Shown here piece after piece: positions 1-11,988 of a stretch of 57,030 nt of DNA. Positions within the stretch are counted from its first letter, which is position 1; the number at the start of each line of letters is the position of its first letter. The stretch lies in the NCBI GenBank assembly GCA_024741835.1, contig JAENRP010000090.1:99148-156177 (forward strand), in the 5' to 3' direction. A program made the position numbers and the translations under genes. This DNA is from Diplocarpon mali. Its lineage: Eukaryota; Ascomycota; Leotiomycetes; Helotiales; Drepanopezizaceae. The notes beneath the pieces were generated by a model, which was given only the letters and a program-made list of their open reading frames with translations, had not been told where the DNA came from and ran no database searches.

Positions 1-16
1 ATTTATATTTTTAAAT

Positions 17-3000
17 TTATTTACTAACCCGTTTTGCATCTGGCCTATTATCTTCCAAGTGATTATAATCATCTATACCACTTTCCTAAGCCTTTAGCCA
101 AGCTTATAGGTTCTAAGGTGGTCCTGGCTTTATAAAATTAGCCTAATAAAAGTCGCGAATCTTATATAAGGATTTTGCAAAATTTAAGGCGCGATACTAA
201 CTCAAATTAGGGTTATAACTAATCTATTTAACTTAATACTCTAGCTTTCCTTAAGATAGGCGTATACCTAGTATCTTAGATACTTTATACTCTTTTTACC
301 TAGCGATCTTTTCTATAATAGGCCAAGGTTATTCCTAACTTAGCAAAGGGTTCTATAGATCTTTGAATAATAGTTCTAGCGCGAAGATATTATATATTAT
401 AAAACCTATAAGTAGCTTAATCTAATATAAATTGCCTACCTTCTTAAGAACCTTAAAAGGACTATCCTATTAATTGGCCAATTTCCTATTAAGGCGGTAA
501 TTCTTAAGATTTTTTATTAAAAGGTAGACTATATTTCTAGGTTTCTAATTAATCTCCCTTTAATATTAATTTATAGACTTACGCATTTTCTCTTAGGCGC
601 GTTTTATATTACCTTTTGCTACTTCCTAAGCTATATGCATCCTTTCTGCTACTAGCTTAGCTTCTGCCTAATTTAATTTCTCTTATAAGCTAGACGTTTT
701 TAAAAAGATCTAGTCCTAACTTATCTAAGGTATAACTCTATATTTAAGCTAATATAGGATTATACCAATCGAAGCGTAAGGTAGAGTCGATTGCGTATAA
801 TCTATTAATAGAATTAGCTTATTCTAATTATCTTAATAGTAATTAACAAAAGGCCGTAGCCTTAAATTAATATACTTATTTATAATCTCCGTTTGGCCGT
901 CAGTCTCCTTATAGTATGCTATAGAGAGTTTGATCTTAATACTAATAATATGGCAAAACTCTCTTTAAAATAAGGAGACGAATTAGGGGCCTTGGTCTAA
1001 GGTAATTGTCTCTAAAGTATGGCCGAATCAATAAATCTACTAAACAAACAGTCGGGTAGTTCCTTAAGCGTCGATATCTTTTTAATAAAGAATTATAATA
1101 GCACTCTTACTAAGTCGGTTTATAAAAACTAGGATTCGATTAAAGCCGTGCTTATTAAAAGGGAAATCCTTAAAATCTATATATAAGTGCTATATAAGAT
1201 AGTTAGGAATAGGGAAGGACTATAAGAGACCTTATTATTTAATTGTCTTTAAATGCGAGAATTAATAAGGTTTGCAGTTTGCGATAAATCTTTTATAATC
1301 CGAACTTATCTTAACCTAATAGTACTTAAAAGCGAGAAGCTAGTAGGTCTTTAAGCTACTAGGGTACGCGCTTAAAGGTTAGTTATAAGCTTCTTAAATT
1401 AGATAAGTGTATAAGAGAGTATTATAGCATACGCAAAGACGCTTCTTAAAGTAAAGCAATCTGTCTTTTAAAGAGTAATTCTTAAGGAGGTTAGTACAAA
1501 TCTTTTAAAAGGATTCGTAATTATCTTAATAAAGCTTTTTAATTAAATTAAAGGAATCCTTAGGTTGATTTAAGGTCGAATTGAAAGCATTAGTTGACAT
1601 TAGGGCAAGGGTACCTTTAGCAGATTTGGCGAGAAATCTTTTAGCTAGTTCGGTATTAATTCAAGGGTCTAATTAGGCTAGGAAAATCAAAACCTAAGAT
1701 CAGCTATCTAGCTTCGCTTATTTATAAATTAGCATATCCTACTTTTAATAGCTAAGAATATCAGCCTTTTAGTTATCTTTATTAAAAGTATATACGATTC
1801 GAAAATTAAAGTTAGATAGGAATTCCATCTATTAGTACTATTTCGCAGTTAGAACCTTAGTAGTTATAAAGTACTTAAAGGAGTAGTAATCTAAGTAAAT
1901 ATCAACTCGCTTCTTAAATAATATAAGCTTAGGTCTCTATTTATAATAGGATTTAATAATAGTAAAGAGTTCCTTATTATATATTTCCTAATTAGGTTCG
2001 TAGCTTAAGAGTATATACAAATAAAAGCCGATTAGGTACTATTGCTTATTAGAGTATTACTAAGAGAGTACTCTAGCGATAATACTATTAAAAGTATCAG
2101 TTTCTAGCTTTATAAGTAAGTTAAGGTCAAAATGGTAAATCTACTAAATCAAGAGCAACTGCTTACAAAGCTCTTTAAAGGCGATTCGGCACTCTTCCGA
2201 CCAATTCTAAAGTACTATCGGTTAGGTTAAAATAAAGAGGGGTTTAGCAATTAGCTTAAAGTTGCAAATGAATTATTAATAGAACTTGTAAAATCCTAAG
2301 TAGGACTTTACTTTAGTAATAGTTTTTAAATACTTCTAATTGCGTAGTAGTTCGACCTTTTTAAAGTCCAGTTCGATCCTAGTTATTATTAGAATATATT
2401 TAAGATATTAAGTTTAAGTAATATAGAACTCGCACTTCTTAATATCTACTTAAAGGCTAGCCTTTAAGAGTCGTTTTAGCACCTTTTCAATATAACCCTA
2501 ATGCTCTTTAATATTCTTTAAATAAATTAAAATATTATTTAAATATACTATATAAAAATCATTTAAGTAATTTAAAAGAATATTATTTATATACCGCTAG
2601 TAAGTACTAGGTCTATTATAAAGGCCGAATAGAAGAACCTTATATTTATAAGATCTATACCTTATTCGAAAGGTAGTATATTCTTCTAATTTAGGGTCTA
2701 TTTGTATTCGATTAAAAGCGGCTTAAATATCCAGTTTTATAAAAATCTTGGCTTTAGATACTTACCTTAAAAGCTCGTCTATCCTTAGAATTAGGTAAGC
2801 GTCCTTTTAAGTTAGAGCGTTTAGCTTTCGGTAGTCTATATAAAATCGGAGGCTACCGTCGGCCTTTTTTATAAATAGCATTAGTAAAGTAAAAGGGCTA
2901 GTACTTATCTTAATAAAGCCTTTATTTAAATTCTTAAGTAAGTACTCCTTTATAACCTTAAGCTCTTTAATAGATTGATAGTAGAGGGGCAAATAGGCGT

Positions 3001-5331
3001 TAGGCAAAGGTCCTTTTAACTATATCTTATAATTATAGTACTAATAGGGAGAAAGGGTATCTATATCCCTTTTTAAAAAGGCTTATCTTAAAGATTAGTA
3101 CTATTTTAAGAGTCGATTATTAATTAGCTTTTTAATATTAGGATTCTTAAGCTTATATCTTTCCTTTAGAATCCTATCTACTTTATAAATACTAGTTTAA
3201 AAGAACTCTATCTCCTTACGCTTTATATTATAATAAAAGGTATTAGTACTAATTTCGCAAATAGGAACTGCAGCTTTAAGGCATTTGCGAATAAGGTCAG
3301 ATTATAGTCGATTCGTATTAGACTGTTTTTCTAGATCTAGCTTAATTATAAGTAAGGGCACTAGCCTAATAATAGCAATAGGGATCTTGCGCTTAGCTAA
3401 AGCTATTAAATTAATATAAGACTATCTTCTATTAATCTATTGAGCTTTATCTATAGCTATTTCTTATTCTTTACGATTAATATTAGCTTAATAATCGGAT
3501 TGGATCTAAAGTCCTTTAAAAGGGAGAAGACAGATAAGAATTTCCTTTATAAATTAGGGAGATAGGAGGTAATATAAAGGCTATATAAATCGGTTTTCCT
3601 TTAGATCAAGTTTAAATTAGAATTAGCATATCTATTTAACTTTAATAATAGTATTATACTAGCTTAGGTCGAGAATAACCTAAGGGCAGTTGTAAATACG
3701 CCTTCTATTAATTATTAAGTAAAAGCGTATATAGTATATAATTTATACGCAAATAGTATTTTAAAATCTATAGATAGGAATAGGGGTTAGAAGAGGAAGA
3801 ATTTAAAAGCCGGTCGCTTTCGAAAGACGTATAGAAAGGGAACGATTTAAAAATAAGTAACTAAAGGCTTTAGTATCTATTAAAGCTAATAATAATACTC
3901 TAAATCCATTTATACTAATAGTATAAGAGGTTAAGAATTGCTTCCCTTCTATTAAAGAGTTAAGATCTAGCTTTAATAAGTTATACTTTCGCAAGCTTAA
4001 GTAGGAGTCTTTTCCTAGGCCTCTTCGTTTTCCTAATCTTCCTCCGTTTTAACCCTATTCTTAATTAAGTCTAAAGTCGGATCAGCTTCCTTTATATCTT
4101 TTAAAGTATTAATCTTACCTATAGAAGGGCACTCGGTCTTATAATAACTAGTTTTACTATAGGTCTAGTAGGTAGCTTACTTAAAAGGCAAAGTAAGAGA
4201 ATTAGCCTTAGCTGGCGTATCTTAATAAAAAGGGGTAGTCGGCTTTAGGGCTAGTATCTTAGAAACTCAAGTGGTACTTCTAGCGCTTAGACTGCAAGCG
4301 GTCTTATTAAAGAGCAAATTAGATATCTTTTAATATAATACTAAGGTCGCCTTACTTTTAATTAAAAGGTTAAGAAGTTGATTGCTTTAGCATTTAGTAT
4401 TAAGGGCATTTAATTAGTTAACTATAATAGTATAGTCCTTTTCCTAAGAGGCTTTAGCTAAGGCATAGGTAGCTTTAAGCTAAGGGGTAATCTTATTCTA
4501 TATAAAGAAGAACTACTTAGATCTTAAGACCTTTCTTTAAATCGCAGCAGATTAGAATTAAGCTTAAAACTAAGGGAAAGTTTCCTTAAAATAGCTAGCT
4601 TCCTTTATATAAAAGTAGTAGAAAGTAGATTAGAATAGGTTTACCTTTTAGTTAATTAAAAAGTAATTGCTTAGCAGTTCTACTATTTCTTAATAGTTCT
4701 AAAAGGGGTTAATCTCTAAGAGGTATTAGGGTTTAAGGTACATTTAAGCTTATCCTATAGTAGATCCTTAAATAAGGGCTTAGCAAGCTTACTTATTTAA
4801 ATATAGGTTAGTATTAACTTATAGTTAGTCTTAAACTAAAGCTAACTATTACTTATATATTAAGGAGGTCTTATTATTAAAGGGGGTGATCTTTTCAGTT
4901 AATTGAATTTTTAGCCGTTTTATATCCATATCGACTTCCGAAGGAGGCTAGGTATCTTAAGGGTAGGTAGATTCTCACTTAGTAGTCTAATATACGCGCT
5001 AAGCCGTCTCTTAGCTTTAACAAGCTAAGGTCTTTAAGCTAAAGATAGCTTAGGCAATCCTACTAATCTCACTTTATAGTTATTAATTAGATTAATCTTA
5101 GCGTTATATAGATTCCTTTAAACTTAAGACTATTCCTTATAAGACGTTTAAGTTCGAAAAGTCTTATTTATCTCAGTTGGCTTAATTATAATATTATAAT
5201 CTCTTGCCCTTAAAGGCGGAGGAAGGTCCAGCCCTAAGAGCTAGGGTAAGGGTACTCCCTATAGAAGCTAGTCCTCTGAATGAACTAGGTACATTCTGTA
5301 TTTGCTAACTTCTGGCTAATAGGGAATTTAT
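17..5331 (-). pseudogene. Gyp-1 A1 gag / pro-pol, RIP-broken
   Basis: Remains of the Gyp-1 gag-pol. Gag would begin at 5331, where A2 and A3 have ATG but this copy has ATA. The protease core reads ALIDTKAFSYLFLN (near 3886-3845), with a Gly of the usual DTGxS site replaced by Lys. RT is recognisable at 2807-3007 by FIKKADGSLRFYIDYRKLN, and the catalytic box near 2530-2560 reads YLNN. Integrase lies roughly at 700-1500 and a chromodomain with its C-terminal tail at about 60-330, ending at a TAA at 17-19. Gag start to protease Ala codon is 1,445 nt, exactly as in A2 and A3, so protease sits in the -1 frame relative to gag. Dozens of TAG/TAA stops make this non-functional. Confidence 0.9.
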
Positions 5332-5639
5332 TTTACCAATTTTAATTTTAATAGGGATTCGGTTAAAAAGGGGTTCTATAGAAAAAGGGTTTTAGTAGCG
5401 TAGTGCTCTTTTAACTTCTGCCTATAGTACTTTTATAAAAGGAGTAATTGAGAAAATCCGACTAATAAAAGCGTTTCTTAATTATACTAGTTAATAAGCT
5501 ATACTTAAGCTCCTAGTTTATTTAAGAGATTTCTAAGATCCTAACTCTATCGAAAGTCGAAATAACCGCAAATCGATTTTCAAAAGGGGTAGGATATTAT
5601 TAAAAGTCGTCCTTGGCAGAGAATAACTTCTTTGTTTAA
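5332..5639 (-). other. Gyp-1 A1 leader, 308 nt
   Basis: Untranslated leader between the 5' LTR and gag. It has the same 308-nt length in all three Gyp-1 copies. I could not match the first bases after the LTR (TTAAACAAAGAAG on the minus strand) to a tRNA 3' end; there is no TGG start, although RIP could have removed one. Confidence 0.7.
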
Positions 5640-5946
5640 TATAATAATATAGAACCGCCGAAGTGCGATATTAAGTATAGGAGCAAGAAGTGGTACAAAA
5701 GGCGTATTCTATAGGTCTAATACAAAGGAAACGAAGAAGTTAGAGAGCCCTCCTTAGGGGAGAACCCTTCTTCCTTATATATATAAGTAGCTCAAGGCTC
5801 TTTATCTATTTATATAATATTATATAAGAATATCCTTTTACACCTTTAGGGTCGATTCGAGATAACCCTATATCGAATCGAGATTGCAAAACCTTAAAAC
5901 GCCGTACTCCCAGGTAATTGCACTAAGTGGAGGTGCAGCCGTTATA
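5640..5946 (-). repeat. Gyp-1 LTR (A1, 5' LTR), 307 bp
   Basis: Matches the LTRs at 10367-10673, 25174-25480 and, inverted, 43731-44037, all exactly 307 bp. Its termini read TATAAT...TTATA where the best copy (10367) has TGTAAC...TTACA, so TG...CA ends were changed by transitions. An AT-rich TATA-like stretch (ttatatatataa) sits in the middle. Confidence 0.93.
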
Positions 5947-8900
5947 TAAATTAATACTAAAAATATATAAAGATCTGCCTCTAACCCTTAATACCTTAAT
6001 CGACTTCTTAGAATTCCCTATGCTTATTATAAATTCATTCTTATCTAAAAATGGCCTGTCTAAGAAGAGGCGTATTAAAAGGGAAGATATTCTAAATAAG
6101 GAAGAGGAACCTATTATTAAATTCACTAAGCCTAAGAAGCTAAGGAAGGCTAAGCAATCGCGCGAGATTATTAGCAGGCTTAAAGACAGTCCTATTAACT
6201 TTATAAAGCTAGCTAAGAAGTTTAAGACTAAAGTCTTCTTACTTCAATTATTCTAACTTTTATTAAAAGTGATATCGGCTTTTAAGGAACTATCTACTTA
6301 TCCTACACTTAAGAAGATGAAGAAGATACTAGCTGAAAAGGCTATATAAAAGACAGCTAAGAGAATAGCGCAAGAGCAATTACTATATGCTAAGCTCGCC
6401 ATATCTCCTACTGCCTTATCAAGCCTTAAGAATATCGCTCCTTTAGTTAAGATAGTAGGAAAAGCCTTCTATATCCTAGCAATTGTATTAATAAAAAAGG
6501 GGGAGCAGATTATATAGGTTGCCCTTTTAGCTAGCATATCCTAAGCAGATCCCGGCTTTAATATAGTTATTATATCAATCGGACTAGTAAAATACCTAGG
6601 CCTACTAATGCACTCCCTCTCGAATAAAGGCCTAAGAGGCCTTACTATAAACGTTGCTAATAGTAACTCTACTAAGCTTACTTACTATACTAACTTTAGT
6701 ATTAGTATTATAGGAATATAGCATCTTATAAAGGCTTTCATTCGCCTATAGAACATATATAATAAGAAGGACTTCCACCTACTTCTTAATATAATATAGC
6801 TATATGCTATAGATACCCATATCTATATTCAGGATTCTATTATTAAGATTAAAGACGCATTAAAGGGTAAGAATACTATACAAATCAAGGGACTAGAGTT
6901 CATCAATAGTTAATACCACTCTCTAGTATTATACCCGAAAGATGCTTAAGAGGAGATACAACCTTCGCCAACCTCCCTTAAGGATGAGTCAAATGACGAT
7001 TCTGATAATAATACCGACTTAAGCTCTGACTCTAATAAAGAGGCCCTAAAGCATATATCATTCATTCTTAGTTTAAAAAACTAGATCTCCCAACTTAACC
7101 TAAATATATTATTAAAAGGTTTATAGGCAACTACGCCTTTTGCGAAGATGCAGATAATAGAAATAATAAACCTCTCTCTTTAGAAAATTTACTATGAATA
7201 ATAGAGGACATACTATATAACTTTGCCCTTAGCATATTCGACTACCCTACCTACCTTACCTACCCTACCTATTTAGATATAATTGATATTGAAAAATCAG
7301 CTTAGAGAATCAAGGAAGAGCCTATACCTTTAAGCCAGAAGCATAACACCGAGTCTCTTCTTATAAGACTAGGTATTTCTGCTTTATAAGCTTTATATAA
7401 ACCAGATCTCTACTAGCCTTTTATTAAAGACTATAACCTTAGATAGTCTTTAATAAGAGAGTTTATGGAAGATACCTTTATTATTAACGAGGACGACTTG
7501 GAATACTTGCAAAGCACTTCTTAAGATGTCCTAACTCTAGAATTTACTTTTATAATAGCTGACGCCTTACTTATGAATAGAGGAGAGGCAAGCCACTCCT
7601 TAAGATATACTAACCCTTAGATTTCTTAAAGACTACCTTATAAACAGTCCTTCGGCATGCCAGCTATAAAAAGACTATATAGATGGCAACTTACTATCGC
7701 TTTATAAGATAAAATCGACAAATGGTTTAGCTAGTCCAGAATCACACTTAGCTTATAGCTCACTTTAAAATAATAAGATCTTATCACTAGGCTTTTATTC
7801 ACCTACTAGGACCTCAACTCTATAAGTCTCTCGAATCTCCTACCTACAGACCTATACTAGTATAGAGTAAGACTTAAATAAGATACTATACTATAGAATA
7901 GACCGAAGTAGAGAAGATGGCCTCCTGCTAAGGAGTTTTAGCTAAGGCGTATTATTAATAATAGTATTAAGTCTAATATATTCGAACAAATAATAGAGTC
8001 GAATGGACAATTATCAAATTGGAACGCATAAGCCAATTTGGTTAATAAATCTAACCCTTTAGGTGAATAGGATGAGCCTAGGCTTATATTTAACTACTAA
8101 AATGTAAAGGAAGAGATACTAAAGTGCTTTATCAAGCTTATATTATCAGTTTACAACTATATAGGTTATCCTTCCTATAAGTTCTTCTATAAGCTCGATC
8201 TAAAATATAGATATTAGGCCATTTCTATATATTTAGACAATCGATATATCTTTGCCTTCTCAATTGCAGGAATTGGATAATTGCAACTTACTCACTTACC
8301 TCAAGGATCCGTCATATTAATATTCTCCTTTACTAAGCTTATATATATTATCCTTAGCTATATTCCCTATATTAATGAGTTCAATAGGATAGAATCCACC
8401 TTAGTTGCAAAATCACCTAAGGAGCTGCCTAACGCCGCCTTTTATATAGATAACATCTTTAGTAGCTTTTAAGACTTTGCTTAAGGATATTAAGTCCTAT
8501 TAAAAGAGCTACTTCCTAGGATTGAATAGGCAATGCTTAAGCTATTATTTAAGAAGATAGAGTTGTTTATTACAAAGGCTCTAGTACTTAGTATTTCATA
8601 TAAGGCTAGAGGGAAACTAATCATAAAACTGGAAAGGTATAAGAAGATACGAAACTGGCCTATACCTATTGATAACTCCTTAATACAAGCCTTCCTAAGA
8701 GCAGTAGGCCTTACTAAAAGATGGATGAAGAATTTCGCTAAGATTAAAAGACCCTTTATATCACTTATAGGAAATGTGGAGTTTAACTAGGGTAATAGAG
8801 AGCAAGCTTTATTTCAGATTATAAAGGAGAAGTATATAATAGCTATTGAGCTTTAAGGATAGGACTTTCACTTACCTATACGACTATACTTAGACGCCAG

Positions 8901-10366
8901 CCTATATAGTACTAGGTGCATTATCACTTAGATAATAAAGGGAGTCGAGGTTCTGCTACTATATAACGCATTTATATTTAGCCCTACCTAAAGGAACTAT
9001 AGAGTCTATAAGAAAGAGTTATACGCAATTGCAAAGTTCGTAAAATAGTATAAGCATATGCTATAAAGGACTGATATCTTTACCATTCTTACTAATCATA
9101 AACCTTTAATATTCTTCTTAAAGTTGTTAGCGCTTAATAAGATCTACTTTAAATAGATAGCTAAGCTTTGCTATCTAAACGTCCAAATAGAGTATATACC
9201 TAGCCCGCGGAATATAATAGCAGACGCTCTATTAAGGACAATCTTTCCTAATATAAGCCAAGAGCAGGAAGTTCCCTCTCTCTTTAAGTTAGAAGAAATA
9301 GACTATACTAATAGCGAACCTAAATGGATTTGGAAAGATGGAAAGCAAGGCTATAAACAGCTTCTTAAATCGATCGGCCGCCCTTTTTACAAATATAAAC
9401 TATTAAAGTTATTTAAAATAGTCAATTTAGAATCATCGCTAGCTACCCTTAGCTTAGGAAATTATATAGACTTCTTTATAGATAAGCAAATACTTAAAGC
9501 AAACTTGGAAAGCGTTATTATAGTTAAGAATAAGTCGCATAATAATCTAATACCTCTATACCTTTGATATAAATCTTCGCTATAGTATAAAGATATAGCT
9601 AGGTATTTTATAATAGGTTGCTTCTTAAATACCTATATCACTAAAGTATATAATGCCGCCTTCCTTTAAAAAGTATCTAAATACTCAACTGGGCAAAACG
9701 GCGACTTATACTACCGATTCTATAATATTAAGAAGCTTTGTATTATATAAGCTAATATCTTACAAGTGCTATTCGAAGCATATAATAACTTAGGCCACTT
9801 CTTAAAGAATATCACTTGCAAAAGGCTATAAGACTACTACTAGCCCAGATTGGCAGAAGATATAGCAGACTATATACTTAAGTGCCTTATATACGCTCGA
9901 TTTAAAACAGCTATTAGATTATAGACTCTAGCTCAAGTTGCTATTAGTGCACTAATAGAGCTCATTAGTCTCGATTTTATAAGTCTATTCCCTAAGTTCA
10001 AGACTATTAAACTTTAATATATTCTCGTTACTATAGATTACTTTACTTAATTCATCTAAGCTAAAGCTATTATAACTTTAGACTCCGCTATTATTATATC
10101 CTTTTTAAAGAGCATATTCTCAATCTATAAGATTCTAATTAAAGTATATATAGACCCTAGATCTCATTTCTCTAAGATAACCTAAAAGTACGCCAAATCA
10201 TATAGCATTATATAGGCCAATTCTCCTTCTTATGCGAAAATGGCTACTAGTATAATTGAGAAAGCTAACGATATACTCTAGCGAGTACTTAAGAAGAAGT
10301 ATATTAATCCTACGATATAGCCAGATCATTTAGAGGAGAGTGTATTCGATACAAATCGATAGTATA
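5947..10366 (+). pseudogene. Gyp-2 gag tail, protease, RT, RNase H and most of integrase
   Basis: Gag C-terminal and protease sequence is in one frame: a Lys-rich segment at about 6040-6240, then ADPGFNIVIISIGLVKYLGL at about 6545-6604, the aspartic protease type of fungal Gypsy elements. RT lies near 7950-8480, with the LTHLPQGSV motif at 8287-8313 and the catalytic box AAFYIDNIF (YxDD with the last Asp as Asn) near 8430-8456. The RT frame is -1 to the protease frame. RNase H follows (LYLDASL, LTNHKPL, NIIADALL; 8870-9230), then integrase with zinc-binding remnants (NNLGH, LKCLIYA) near 9790-9900 and core Asp in LDFISLF near 9970. In-frame stops are TAG/TAA. An ATG at 5927 lies inside the neighbouring LTR and is not a real start. 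Confidence 0.88.
10362..10366. repeat. Target-site duplication GTATA, left copy (A2 into Gyp-2)
   Basis: GTATA immediately precedes the A2 LTR and is repeated at 25481-25485 right after its other LTR. This is the 5-bp duplication expected of an LTR-retrotransposon integrase. Confidence 0.93.
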
Positions 10367-10673
10367 TGTAACGACACAGAACCGCCGAAGTGCGAGATCA
10401 AGTATGGGAGCAAGAAGTGGTGCAAAAGGCGTATTCTATAGGTCTAATACGAAGGAAACGAAGAAGTTAGAGAACCCTCCTTAGGGGAGAGCCCTTCTTC
10501 CTTATATATATAGCAGCTAGAAGCTCTATTGCCCGTTTATATAATATTATATAAGAATATCCTTTTGCACCTTCAAGGTCGATTTAAGAAAACCCTATAT
10601 CGAATCGAGATTGCGAAACCTTAAAACGCTATACTCCTAGGTAATTGTATTAAGTGGAGGTATAGCTATTACA
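10367..10673 (-). repeat. Gyp-1 LTR (A2, 3' LTR), 307 bp
   Basis: Best preserved LTR of the family: begins TGTAACGACAC and ends TATTACA (plus strand). Same length as the partner at 25174-25480. The two differ at scattered C/T and G/A sites. Confidence 0.95.
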
Positions 10674-10693
10674 CTACCTTCCCCCTTTAAGAA
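10674..10693 (-). other. Polypurine tract of Gyp-1 A2
   Basis: On the minus strand the sequence next to the 3' LTR reads TTAAAGGGGGAAGGTAG, a purine run in the exact place where plus-strand DNA synthesis is primed in LTR retrotransposons. Confidence 0.8.
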
Positions 10694-11040
10694 CGCTTGC
10701 CTATAAGCGTTAATAAGTTGTAATGATTTTTATACGGTAATATACTTAGCGCATTATTATACAAATAGTACTATTCTATATTTAGTTTAGCGTAAGTCGC
10801 GTTATATACTTAAATTTGTTTTTCCCTTCGTAGGATCTTCCTTCTTTAATATAATAACTATATATAATCGCATAGGTCCCCTACTCCTACTACTATAGCG
10901 CAAGGCTAATGTATAGTAGTAGAAACAATTACTACTACTACTACTAACTACTATAAGTAAGTTTGCCCTAGTCTAGGGTCGAATCGCGTCTAATATGCGT
11001 AGTACTAATTCCCCTGCTATCAGGCGCCCTTACAGTGGCC
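10694..11040. other. A2 3' region before the antisense frame
   Basis: No convincing gene. It holds a short TAC/GTA trinucleotide run (about 10910-10960) and the upstream part of the plus-strand frame that becomes recognisable at 11041. It could contain the promoter or 5' end of that antisense frame. Confidence 0.5.
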
Positions 11041-11930
11041 TACTGCATTTGTTATTACTAGTACGTATAGCACCTTATATATAATATTACGCACGAGTGC
11101 AAGTTTAAATCGAAGCGTAATAAGAAGTGCTACTAGTGCTAGGAGCAGAAGGCGGAGTGCATCCTTATAAGTATCTTAAATTAAGTTTAAAGACTTAGTT
11201 GCGCTAACACTTATTTATAGCTTCCCTCTTATATTAATAAGAAGTTCGCAGCGCTATCTGCGGCCTTTAAGGAGTAGCAGGGGGAAGCTCTTTAGCAGTA
11301 AGAGGGAGACGACGACGATAACAATAAGGACGCGCGTACGGTTTTAGCAGAGAACCGCGAGATACTCTATTAGAAGGCGGTCTAGCGCGCCCGGATTCTT
11401 ATTAACCTCCTGCTAATAGCTAGCGCAAAGGCTCCGATTAGCCGCTCCTAACTAGAGTATACTAGCCTTGCGGAGCTCCGCTCTATAGCTAAGGCTATAG
11501 TAAGCCAGCTAAAGGGAATCTAGGCGATAGTTGCTATAAGTTAAACCTAAATTAATATTAAATCGACCGCTGACTTTCTAATAGGAGCGCAGCGACCTTA
11601 TTAAGTCCCAGTTAGCAAGGTTAGAGCAATCCAGCCGAATTATGCTAGGCCTCCTAGGGTCTATTACTATATTAGTAAAGCGGACTACTATAGTGGCGGA
11701 GTCTCTTATAAAGGGAGGAGGGCTTATAGTAGCAAAGGTAGCATTAGGCGCAGCGGCTAGTAAGGCGGTACCAGCGGCAGTAAGAGGAGGAGGTTAGGGT
11801 CATTTTAAGCAGAGGTATGTTTAAGAGGCAAGCTCTAGCTCTAGAACAGAATTGGAGCTTATCTCCTTAAGCGCAAAGGAGGAGGGGTCGGAGGAGTTAT
11901 AAAGGGAGAGGGCAGTTGGCCTAGTATTAT
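11041..11930 (+). pseudogene. Antisense Cys-rich ORF of Gyp-1 (A2), unknown function
   Basis: A plus-strand reading frame opposite to the element's own genes, between the chromodomain end and the 3' LTR. The frame starting TAC TGC ATT TGT at 11041 shows a Cys pattern: C-x15-C-x9-C-x2-C-x6-C (11044-11160), with a Tyr (TAC) where the first Cys of a CxxC pair would be. It is followed by an acidic segment (EGDDDDNNKDAR, about 11305-11340), a helical Ala/Leu/Ile-rich stretch and a Ser/Gly/Arg-rich basic tail. Stops are again TAG/TAA. The Cys spacing matches the antisense frame in Cop-1. It is less AT-rich than the surrounding pol. I do not recognise a characterised family; zinc binding is inferred from spacing only. 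No start codon can be assigned. Confidence 0.55.
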
Positions 11931-11949
11931 TATTTTTCTATTTTTATTA

Positions 11950-11988
11950 TTTTTCTCCTTTTTTTTTTTTTTATTTGTATTTTTAAAT
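11950..11988. repeat. Poly-T / T-rich low-complexity run
   Basis: A run of T (ctccttttttttttttt and flanks) separates the antisense frame from the pol stop. It could act as a convergent polyadenylation region for the opposed genes, but I see no decisive signal. Confidence 0.6.

Larger units (their letters stand above)
1..5946 (-). mobile_element. Gyp-1 copy A1, chromodomain Gypsy retrotransposon, 3' end outside window
   Basis: Minus-strand Ty3/Gypsy element whose 5' LTR lies at its right end. Position 1 corresponds to about 11973 in copy A2, so roughly 1.6 kb (antisense-ORF region and 3' LTR) is off the left edge. Order on the minus strand: LTR, 308-nt leader, gag, protease, RT, RNase H, integrase, chromodomain. 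It is clearly more decayed than A2 and A3: the gag start is ATA instead of ATG and the RT YxDD box reads YLNN. It abuts Gyp-2 at 5946/5947, which suggests insertion into Gyp-2; the left half of that target is not visible, so the target duplication cannot be checked. Confidence 0.95.

Noticed and set aside
5600..5640. Canonical tRNA primer site for Gyp-1
   Set aside because: No TGG-starting complement to a tRNA 3' end in any of the three copies; left unassigned.
5927..6256. 109-codon ORF as a complete gene with start at 5927
   Set aside because: The ATG is inside the A1 LTR; the sequence is internal Gyp-2 gag that continues past the stop into protease.
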